The position numbers and the translations under genes were made by a program. 64,000 nucleotides of DNA, from the NCBI RefSeq assembly GCF_900172335.1, contig NZ_FWFX01000001.1, positions 248,001 to 312,000 on the forward strand, read 5' to 3'. The DNA is from Roseovarius albus (GTDB lineage: Bacteria > Pseudomonadota > Alphaproteobacteria > Rhodobacterales > Rhodobacteraceae). The notes beneath the pieces are model-generated. The model saw only the letters and a program-made list of their open reading frames with translations. It made no database searches and had not been told where the DNA came from. Of the stretch, positions 8,390 through 15,025 are shown one piece after another. Position 1 is the first letter of the stretch. Every line of letters starts with the position of its first letter.

Positions 8390-9859
8390 TTAGTCAGTAA
8401 CGGCGATGGGAAGCGATACAGAAAAAATCGCCCCATCGCCGTTTTGCTTTTCTAGAGTGATCTGCCCCTTATGGGCTGCGATGATACGATGACAAAAGGC
8501 CAAGCCCACACCGGTGCCTTTGCCGACATCCTTGGTGGTAAACAGCGGATCAAAAATACGGTGCGCGATGGTTGGATCGACGCCGGGACCATCATCGGAA
8601 ATAAGCATCTTTATCTGTCCGGACGATGGGTCGGCTTCGCAGGTGTAATGGATGCGACTGCCTTGGCGCGCGTCACGCATGGCGTGCAGGGCATTGGTCA
8701 TGAGATTGATCACTACTTGCGTGATCTGAACATCGTCAACCATAATCTCGGGCAGTTGCGCAGGTAATCTACCTAGAATCCGTATGTTGGATTTAGCGGC
8801 TTCAGGCGCGACGACCTCGATGGCAGTGTCAAACAGGTGTTTCACTTCTGTAGATTTCAGATTTAGCTGCTCTTGTCGCGCTAAGGATAGGAAAGACCGC
8901 ACGATGTTGACGCAACGGTGGGCCGCGCGGGCCAGCTTATCAATACGATTCTCATGTGGGGATTGCTCCAGCTCTTCGCGCAGGATCTCGGCGTTACCGA
9001 CGATAATCGACAAAGGGTTGTTCAATTCATGCGCAATGCCGGCCAGCATCTCGCCAAGAGCGGATAGTTTTTCTGACAGAAACAACTGTTCCTGCTGGCG
9101 TTGTAATTCGTCCTGAACGGACAGTTCATGAGTTAGATCTTCGATGCTGGCGACAATTACATCTTCACCACGATAGTCGATTAGGCGTGCGGAAATTTCG
9201 GCAGAAAAGGTTGTTCCGTCCGGGCGCAGGCAGGTGGCGCGCATGTGGTCGGTCTTCTCGTCCGACAGAAGGGCCGTGACAAAATCACCACGCTCTTCGC
9301 GAAAGGCGAAGTAGGTGAAACTGCTTTTGGCGTTGCCGAGCAGTTGTGTTGCAGCGGGCGAGCGATAAAGGATCTGTCCATCGCCAACGCGGGCCATGAT
9401 CAGGCAAGTTGGACAGGCCTCTAGAACATTGCGCAATAGCGCTTCAGCTTCGCGTGCGGCATCGGCTTCTCCGGTGCTGTCGGATCCAGGGGCTTGCACA
9501 AGATAAAATCCACCATCCGAGGCGCTGGCGAGGCGAATTTCATAAAACCGACCTCGTCCAAAGGCTAATGTCACCGGCGCGGGAGCCTGGGGAATGTCGA
9601 GCAGGGCCGTTTCCAGGCTTTCGAGGGTCTGCGCAGCTTGGGCAGGCATGGCATGACGGTGCACGGCTTCGCGCAAGAAGATGTCCCACAGCAGGCCGGG
9701 CTCCAGCAAATCCTTGAGACCGGCGTACATGCCTTTGAAGGCGGGGTTTGCGAACCTGAGCCGTGCATCTGAATCAAACACGGCCAAACCTTCAGCCATG
9801 AACGCCACCGCCTCTTGCAGTGATAATGCGTCTTGGTCGTTTGTTGTGGCCAGCGACAT
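8390..9859 (-). CDS. PAS-domain sensor histidine kinase
   Basis: A 489-aa kinase with no transmembrane segment. It has a PAS-like domain at about residues 15-120, a second PAS at about 140-245, a HisKA dimerisation helix with the phospho-acceptor His277 in GIAHELNNPLS, and an ATPase domain with the N-box VVINLMTNALHAM, G1 DDGPGVD and G2 GKGTGVGLAFCH. There is no receiver domain. It starts 2 bp after the cyclase gene and is the last gene of the globin-cyclase-kinase operon. It is clearly related to the hybrid kinase at 15026 (shared YRSPA, HELNNPLS and CHRI.AAH patterns). The signal is probably cytoplasmic and may come from its two operon partners. Confidence 0.9.
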   Translation of the reverse strand: MSLATTNDQDALSLQEAVAFMAEGLAVFDSDARLRFANPAFKGMYAGLKDLLEPGLLWDIFLREAVHRHAMPAQAAQTLESLETALLDIPQAPAPVTLAFGRGRFYEIRLASASDGGFYLVQAPGSDSTGEADAAREAEALLRNVLEACPTCLIMARVGDGQILYRSPAATQLLGNAKSSFTYFAFREERGDFVTALLSDEKTDHMRATCLRPDGTTFSAEISARLIDYRGEDVIVASIEDLTHELSVQDELQRQQEQLFLSEKLSALGEMLAGIAHELNNPLSIIVGNAEILREELEQSPHENRIDKLARAAHRCVNIVRSFLSLARQEQLNLKSTEVKHLFDTAIEVVAPEAAKSNIRILGRLPAQLPEIMVDDVQITQVVINLMTNALHAMRDARQGSRIHYTCEADPSSGQIKMLISDDGPGVDPTIAHRIFDPLFTTKDVGKGTGVGLAFCHRIIAAHKGQITLEKQNGDGAIFSVSLPIAVTD

Positions 9860-9861
9860 GG

Positions 9862-10905
9862 TCAGGCCGTGCTGTCGTTAAGTTCTTCGATACGCACGCA
9901 CTCGAGAGATGCGCTATAGTCGGCAGAACCTGGTGGAACTGATTCCAGTTCAAACTTGCCATTCAGGGTGCCGGTGAAATCGGACGATGCGCAAATCGAC
10001 ATGGGTTCGGCGGCGGCCCGGAATTGCAAGGCCTCAGTCACAGTCGGACCGAAGACGTCGTAGATATAGTTTTGTGTCCCCACAACCGAACCGATGACGG
10101 AACCAGAAGCGACGCCGATGCGGGCCTGCCATTGGATCGGGTGGGTTTCATTTCGACGTTGCAGATAGCGTAGGAAACGGACGGCTGAATTGACTACGGC
10201 CAAGGCATGATCTTCGTTGGGGTCAGGGACGCCCGCAACAGCAACATAGCTGTCGCCATTGGTCCGGATGCGACGGCAGCCAAATTGTTCGCCGATGCGA
10301 TCCAACGCGCTGTAGATATCGTTGAGTTCGCTGACAATCACACCGGGATCTTGTTGTGAGGATAGATCATCGAAGCCAACGAAATCGAGCGATAGTACAG
10401 AGACGGGATCAAACAGACGTGGGGCGACGACCCCAAAGGTTTTGTACTCGTCATAAACCGCGCGTGGCATCATGTTGAGTAGCAGCTTTTCGACCTGTTC
10501 TTTCTCGCGTTTAATTTCATGAGTGTTACGCTCGACCATCATCGAATAGGAATCAATCATCGACTCCAACTCTTTGATTCTGGTGATGTTTTGGCAGACC
10601 AGAACGGCAATGTTTTGCGCCGTATCCGGCGTGTGGTTGAACTCCAATGCGACGGTCATCGTACGGCGGCGCAGCTTAAACGAAGTCTCGGTCGCGAGCT
10701 TACCACCGTTCGACATCTCAGCTGTGAGTGCATCAATGTCTAGGGCCGGAAATAGATCTCCCAGCTTGGCATTTGCATCATTTTCACCGAACCATTCATT
10801 GAACGTGTCGTTGCGAAAATGCAGTGTCATGTCGTCGAGGTCGATGAGGGCGACGCCGACGCCAATTGCGCGCAGGAGCTGCTCGTTGATGGCTTCAATT
10901 GACAT
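9862..10905 (-). CDS. PAS-coiled coil-class III cyclase homologue, probably degenerate
   Basis: A 347-aa protein with a PAS/HNOBA-like N-terminal domain (about 1-110), a signalling coiled coil (about 110-150, NTHEIKREKEQVEKLLLNMMP) and a class III nucleotide-cyclase domain (about 160-340). Both metal-binding Asp are kept (D174 in LDFVGF, D218 in TNGDSY), as is the purine-contacting Asp (D283 in YDVFG). In the GPTVTEALQF loop, however, the transition-state Asn is Thr290 and the Arg is Gln294, and the Lys before the second Asp is Arg214. The alpha subunit of soluble guanylyl cyclase has similar changes. A homodimer would lack key catalytic residues. The layout resembles soluble guanylyl cyclase without its haem domain, and a globin gene overlaps its start. 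Confidence 0.85.
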   Translation of the reverse strand: MSIEAINEQLLRAIGVGVALIDLDDMTLHFRNDTFNEWFGENDANAKLGDLFPALDIDALTAEMSNGGKLATETSFKLRRRTMTVALEFNHTPDTAQNIAVLVCQNITRIKELESMIDSYSMMVERNTHEIKREKEQVEKLLLNMMPRAVYDEYKTFGVVAPRLFDPVSVLSLDFVGFDDLSSQQDPGVIVSELNDIYSALDRIGEQFGCRRIRTNGDSYVAVAGVPDPNEDHALAVVNSAVRFLRYLQRRNETHPIQWQARIGVASGSVIGSVVGTQNYIYDVFGPTVTEALQFRAAAEPMSICASSDFTGTLNGKFELESVPPGSADYSASLECVRIEELNDSTA

Positions 10906-11266
10906 TTGGTTTCTCGATTAGGATCGCGCGACGGGCTTCGAACGCGCCAACAATGGTCTCAATGTCTTCTGGGGCAACCTCGAAATCCTCCAAAACGCCG
11001 GCGACGATCTCTTTCAGGCGATCAAAATGCAGGTCATGTATGTCCATATGGCGGTGGGCGCGTTCTATGTGGTCATCAGTGAACGAGGCGGGGCCACCCA
11101 TGAGGGACGAGACAAACTTTGTCTGGTGATCCATCAGTCTTGGCATATCGACATCGTCGAAAAAAGGGCCGACATCATCATCATCCAGCAGGCGGTTATA
11201 GAGTTCAAGCACCACCTTGCTGATGGTGGAGAAGCCACCGTATTTATCAAAAAGTGATCTTTCCAT
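10895..11266 (-). CDS. Group I truncated haemoglobin
   Basis: A 123-aa 2-on-2 globin. It has the N-terminal LFDKYGGFSTISKVV stretch, Tyr23 at the B10 ligand position in ELYNRLL, an E-helix MDHQTKFVSSLMGGP with polar residues (His47, Gln48) near E7/E11, and the proximal His71 in IERAHRHMDI. Such globins bind O2 or NO at the haem. Its 3' end overlaps the cyclase gene by 11 bp, so the two are probably co-translated. In this setting it may act as a sensor or ligand-delivery subunit for the PAS proteins rather than in detoxification (inference). Confidence 0.85.
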   Translation of the reverse strand: MERSLFDKYGGFSTISKVVLELYNRLLDDDDVGPFFDDVDMPRLMDHQTKFVSSLMGGPASFTDDHIERAHRHMDIHDLHFDRLKEIVAGVLEDFEVAPEDIETIVGAFEARRAILIEKPNVN

Positions 11267-11360
11267 TTGGCCCCCAAAGCGCGGAATACGCTGAATTTTA
11301 TACTTTTGCTGTGCTAATTCTTGGATTAAGGCAGGAAATTAACCTACGGTCAACATAGCA

Positions 11361-11412
11361 CAAAAGGCGCCCCTTGCCGGGTTGAGTGAAGTTTGTGGTC
11401 CAGCAAGGGGCG
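11361..11412 (-). terminator. Strong Rho-independent terminator after the micro-ORF pair
   Basis: Read on the minus strand, CGCCCCTTGC (11412-11403) pairs perfectly with GCAAGGGGCG (11377-11368); wobble pairs extend the stem to about 13 bp. It is followed by a short TTTT run (11365-11362). It ends the transcript of the two small ORFs about 10 bp after the second stop codon and separates them from the globin gene. Confidence 0.7.
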
Positions 11413-11421
11413 ATTGCTCTC

Positions 11422-11532
11422 CTAGATCATGGCGCAATCGAAACCGATGCGTTTGAAATAGGAGAGCTCCGGCAAGGGGGATTTGCGACGATGCGGGCGA
11501 TTTAACTCTCGGGACGGGACGGCGCGTGACAT
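11422..11532 (-). CDS. Predicted 36-residue basic protein
   Basis: A short ORF starting at ATG with a strong AAAGGA ribosome site about 7 bp upstream. The product begins MSRAVPSRELNRPHRRKSP and ends YFKRIGFDCAMI. It is rich in Arg, Lys and Pro and has one Cys. It begins 16 bp after the stop of the 39-residue ORF and is followed at once by a strong terminator. I recognise no family. The ribosome site, tandem arrangement and terminator are the support; the RNA itself could instead be the functional product. Confidence 0.45.
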   Translation of the reverse strand: MSRAVPSRELNRPHRRKSPLPELSYFKRIGFDCAMI

Positions 11533-11548
11533 GGATTTTTTCCTTTAG

Positions 11549-11668
11549 TTATTGAATCCAGCCATCGCGCTTCGAAGGCGTAATGGTGGGCAGGCCAGTC
11601 ATGCGGGTCATGACGTGGCGGGTAGTTTCACCAAAGCTGTGTTTGGAACGGCTGCTGTTGCGTTTCAT
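11549..11668 (-). CDS. Predicted 39-residue basic protein
   Basis: A short ORF with a GGAAGGA ribosome site 7 bp before the ATG. The product starts MKRNSSRSKHSFGETTRHVM and ends PSKRDGWIQ; it is strongly basic and has no membrane segment. It is the first of two tandem micro-genes between the decarboxylase gene and the globin operon, all on the same strand. A TTGACA-like sequence just upstream of the ribosome site is too close to act as its promoter, so the start of transcription is unclear. No known family matched. Confidence 0.45.
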   Translation of the reverse strand: MKRNSSRSKHSFGETTRHVMTRMTGLPTITPSKRDGWIQ

Positions 11669-11767
11669 GTTCTGGTCCTTCCGGGTGTCAAGTTATCTGT
11701 TCATGAAACTGTTATAGGCACTGCGCGTTTCAGCTTTAGGTCGGGGAATAAGTGTTTTGTTTCAGAT

Positions 11768-11784
11768 GTTTCAGGGAGCGAAAC
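11768..11784. promoter_or_regulatory. GTTTC/GAAAC inverted repeat upstream of the micro-ORFs
   Basis: GTTTC (11768-11772) and GAAAC (11780-11784) form an inverted repeat with a 7-bp spacer, and a further GTTTC lies just upstream. The site is about 100 bp in front of the 39-residue ORF. Similar GTTTC/GAAAC elements sit upstream of cysK-grx and the hybrid kinase. Confidence 0.35.
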
Positions 11785-11864
11785 GTTGTGCCAGACTTTG
11801 TCGGTGAAAGATGAAAACACCGCGATCAAGCGCGTTGATTAGGGTGCTTGCAACGTTTTCGCGT

Positions 11865-13280
11865 TCAGCCGCGGATCTCACGCCACAGGCGTTTCATCTT
11901 TTCCGACAATTCCAATACGTGGTGGGGCTTGGTTTTCAGGCTGAGGATTGACACCCGCAGGACGCAACGCTCTTGCCATTTGGCGATGCGAAAGAAATGG
12001 CTGCCGTCCGCATTGAGGGCCTGTTCCATTCTTTGCGTCATCTGGTCGGCGTCTTCATCGCCGCGCCCAAGATCAAACGACAAGATCAATTGATTGAGCA
12101 CCACATCGTTGTGGATAGTGATACCGGGTTCATCTGCGAGCGATTGCGCCAGAAGCTCTGCGCAGTGGCAATGATTGTCGATAAGATCGCGCACGCCTTG
12201 CTTTCCAAAGGCTCGCAGGGTGGCCCAGGCGGTAAAGCCGCGGGCACGCCGGGAGAGTTCGGGATTGAAATGCGTGGCATTGCGTCCGTCGCCGGGTGGA
12301 TCGGGCAGATAGCTGGCAGTGATATCCATCGCGCGGCGGTGGGCGGCACGGTCTTTGACGATAGCAAAGCCTGCATCAAATGGGATGTGCAACCATTTGT
12401 GCCCGTCGGTAGACCAGCTATCGGCGCGCTCGACACCATCGGCTAAAGCGTGCCTTGTGCTACTGCTGCGGGCCCAGAGGCCAAAGGCCCCGTCGATATG
12501 CAGCCAAGCGTCGTGTTCTTCTGAAAGATCAGCCATCGTGTGGAAATCTTCGAATGCGCCGGTGTTTATATGTCCAGCGGTGCCGACGATAATCTTGGGG
12601 CCTTGCGTCTGGTTCATTTGTTCGGCCAGATCGTCCGTCAGCATGCACCCCTGATCATCAGTTGCAATACGGGCAATGTTGCGGTTGCCAAACCCCAAAT
12701 AACGCAGAGCTGCGAGGTTTGAGGCATGCGTGTCATCTGAAATGAAAATCGTGACATGTGGGGCGGATTGCAGGCCATCTTCAGCAATATCATGACCGGC
12801 GCGGCGCAACACTTCGTCTCGCGCGGCGGCGAGCCCAATAAACCCGGCCATGGTCGCCCCTATGGTCAGGCCAACCGAGGACTGACGCGGCAAATCGAGC
12901 AGGTCGAGCACCCAGTTGCAGGCGGCTTCTTCGGCGGTGGATCCGGCGGGTGAGCATTGATAGATCCCACAGTTCTGCCCCCAGATCGAGGTGAGCCAAT
13001 CCGCGGCTACGCCTGCGGGATGAGAGCTACCCATGACCCAGGCGTAGAACCCTGATTGCGTGTTGCCGACCAGCCCAGGTTCGGCGGCGCGGATCAGGTC
13101 ATCTATGATCTGTTCAGCGGGTTGACCCTGTTCTGGCAACACACCGCCAAAGGACGCGCGAAGCTCTTCCAGCGTAGCGGTGGCATGCAGGTTGGTTTTG
13201 CCAGAACGATAGGTCGCGGCATATGCCGCGACCTTGTCAAATGGGATGTCTGAAATGGGAGAGGGAAGGGAATGTTTCAT
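11865..13280 (-). CDS. PLP-dependent group II decarboxylase
   Basis: A 471-aa fold-type I enzyme of the aromatic/glutamate decarboxylase group. The PLP-binding Lys is in STDGHKWLHIPFD (about residue 295), with LHIDGAFGLW carrying the cofactor-contacting Asp and TIGATMAGFIGLAAARDE forming the cofactor-phosphate region. Decarboxylation of an aromatic amino acid, glutamate, aspartate or a cysteine derivative are all possible. The chosen ATG overlaps the cysK-grx stop (ATGA), so the two are co-translated; an in-frame GTG 5 codons upstream is possible. The pairing with a cysteine-making enzyme raises the idea of a cysteine-derived substrate such as cysteine sulfinate or cysteate, which sequence alone cannot settle. 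Confidence 0.85.
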   Translation of the reverse strand: MKHSLPSPISDIPFDKVAAYAATYRSGKTNLHATATLEELRASFGGVLPEQGQPAEQIIDDLIRAAEPGLVGNTQSGFYAWVMGSSHPAGVAADWLTSIWGQNCGIYQCSPAGSTAEEAACNWVLDLLDLPRQSSVGLTIGATMAGFIGLAAARDEVLRRAGHDIAEDGLQSAPHVTIFISDDTHASNLAALRYLGFGNRNIARIATDDQGCMLTDDLAEQMNQTQGPKIIVGTAGHINTGAFEDFHTMADLSEEHDAWLHIDGAFGLWARSSSTRHALADGVERADSWSTDGHKWLHIPFDAGFAIVKDRAAHRRAMDITASYLPDPPGDGRNATHFNPELSRRARGFTAWATLRAFGKQGVRDLIDNHCHCAELLAQSLADEPGITIHNDVVLNQLILSFDLGRGDEDADQMTQRMEQALNADGSHFFRIAKWQERCVLRVSILSLKTKPHHVLELSEKMKRLWREIRG

Positions 13281-14752
13281 CTTGGGTGGACCCACTTTGG
13301 TAAAAATGAATAGGCATTAACGTTTTCTGACGGCGCAGTGGGCAGCCCAGCCACGACCATGCGAGTTTGCAGGCTACCGTCATTGAAGGCATCAAATGTT
13401 TCGGTGGCCCCGCCGATGTGCTCTCCGCCGACAAAGATCTGTGGAATGGTTGGCGCACCGGTGATCTGACGCAGCGCCGAGCGCATCTCAATGCCAAGAT
13501 TGTCGGGCTGGTAGGCAACGCTGTCAAGGTCGATGCTTTCATACTGGATGCCCGCCGCAGCGAACATCTTGCGCACGGACCAGCAAAATTCGCACCATTC
13601 CAGCGCGAAGACAACAACCGGCTTTTCGGCAATAATCTGGTTGACCCGCTCGATAATTTCGGGCCGCGCTGCTTGTTCTGCACCGGCGGGCGCAGCCGGA
13701 ACAGGGATGTCAAATCGCGTGCCGGGAGTGGATTGCGACAGTGCCATTTCCTCAGCGGTCATTTCGGTGGGGACATCCTCGAACAATGGCGTGGACAGGT
13801 ATCGCTCGCCTGTGTCAGGCAACATGGCGAGAATTTTGGAGCCCTTTGGCGCGGTCTTGGCCACCTCTAGCGCGGCGGCAAAGGTCGCGCCGCCGGTGAT
13901 GCCGCAAAAGATACCTTCTTTGCTGGCCAGTGCTTTGGCCATACTCAGGGCGTCGGACCCGGCAACGGGTTGAACCTTATCAATGAAACCTTGTTCAATT
14001 GACTGATTGGCGAGGTCGGAGATGAAATCAGGCGACCAGCCTTGCATCGGGTGCGGGCGAAATTCAGGATGGCTGTCGGCAGCGCTGCCATCGGGGTTGA
14101 ACGGCTGCACCATACCGCTACCCAGCAATTGGGCATTGTCCGGCTCAGCCGCGATGATGGCGGTGTTGGGGCTGTCACTGCGCAGAACGCGTGCCACGCC
14201 CGTGAGTGTCCCGCCAGTGCCAAAGCCAGTGACCCAGTAGTCCAGACCATTGGGGCCAAAGTCGCGCAGAATTTCTTGCGCAGTGGTGGTGCTATGTATG
14301 TCAGCGTTGGCGGGGTTTTCGAATTGGCGTGACATGAACCAGCCGTGTTCTTGGGCCAATTCGCGTGCCTTGGCGACCATGCCGCTGCCTTTGGCGGCGG
14401 CAGGGGTGAGAACCACCTTGGCCCCCAAAAAGCGCATTAGCTTACGGCGCTCGACACTGAAACTTTCGGCCATGGTGACCACAAGAGGATAGCCCTTTTG
14501 CGCGCAGACCATGGCCAGACCGATGCCGGTGTTGCCGCTGGTGGCCTCGACAATGGTCTGACCGGGTTGCAGGCTGCCGTCACGTTCGGCCGCCTCGATC
14601 ACTCCAAGGGCAAGGCGATCCTTGACCGATCCCATTGGATTGAAGGCCTCGAGCTTGACGAAAATGTCGACGTTGTTCGGGGCGAGGTTGTTGACCTTGA
14701 CGATGGGGGTGTTGCCGATCGTGTCGAGGATCGAGTGTTTTATCTGGGACAT
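13277..14752 (-). CDS. cysK: Cysteine synthase-glutaredoxin fusion protein
   Basis: A 491-aa two-domain protein. Residues 1-320 are O-acetylserine sulfhydrylase: PLP Lys44 in NPMGSVKDR, the phosphate loop TSGNTG at 71-76 and GFGTGGTLTG at 177-186. After a Pro/Ala-rich linker, residues 365-455 form a glutaredoxin with the active site WCEFC (Cys387, Cys390) and the substrate-groove motif GAPTIPQIFVGGEHIGG. Ordinary CysK ends near 310-330 residues, so the C-terminal 160 are extra. It may join sulfide incorporation to glutathione-dependent reduction. It is first in an operon with the decarboxylase and has GTTTC/GAAAC repeats in its promoter region. Confidence 0.9.
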   Translation of the reverse strand: MSQIKHSILDTIGNTPIVKVNNLAPNNVDIFVKLEAFNPMGSVKDRLALGVIEAAERDGSLQPGQTIVEATSGNTGIGLAMVCAQKGYPLVVTMAESFSVERRKLMRFLGAKVVLTPAAAKGSGMVAKARELAQEHGWFMSRQFENPANADIHSTTTAQEILRDFGPNGLDYWVTGFGTGGTLTGVARVLRSDSPNTAIIAAEPDNAQLLGSGMVQPFNPDGSAADSHPEFRPHPMQGWSPDFISDLANQSIEQGFIDKVQPVAGSDALSMAKALASKEGIFCGITGGATFAAALEVAKTAPKGSKILAMLPDTGERYLSTPLFEDVPTEMTAEEMALSQSTPGTRFDIPVPAAPAGAEQAARPEIIERVNQIIAEKPVVVFALEWCEFCWSVRKMFAAAGIQYESIDLDSVAYQPDNLGIEMRSALRQITGAPTIPQIFVGGEHIGGATETFDAFNDGSLQTRMVVAGLPTAPSENVNAYSFLPKWVHPR

Positions 14753-14855
14753 GAGATTTCCGATCTTAATGCAGTTGAACTGGGGCCAGCGAGTGGCGCT
14801 GATCTTGTTGTGCCAGCGCGAAGTTGCAGTCTGTTGTCGAAAAAAGAGGTTTTTT

Positions 14856-14916
14856 GTTTCAGTTGCGAAACACTTTTGTTTCGCTGAAGCGATCAGTTTT
14901 ATTGAATTTATTCAAT
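14856..14916. promoter_or_regulatory. Inverted repeats in the cysK-grx / hybrid kinase intergenic region
   Basis: GTTTC (14856-14860) and GAAAC (14867-14871) form an inverted repeat, with another GTTTC at 14878-14882. Next comes ATTGAA-TTTA-TTCAAT (14901-14916), a perfect 6-bp-arm palindrome. Two more GAAAC copies (14967-14971, 14999-15003) sit just before the hybrid kinase start. These are probable operators for one or both divergent genes. Confidence 0.4.
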
Positions 14917-15025
14917 AAATTGGGGGATCTTCAGCAACAGTTTTCCACGTCGACACTGTTACAATTGAAACAAAACGACGCCATGCTGAAAACGGTTTGA
15001 AACATTCGCGCGATAGGTGTTGAAC

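Noticed and set aside
11552-11842. 96-codon plus-strand ORF in the gap right of the globin gene
   Set aside because: It is antisense to the 39-residue ORF, which has the better ribosome site, and its start is a TTG without one.
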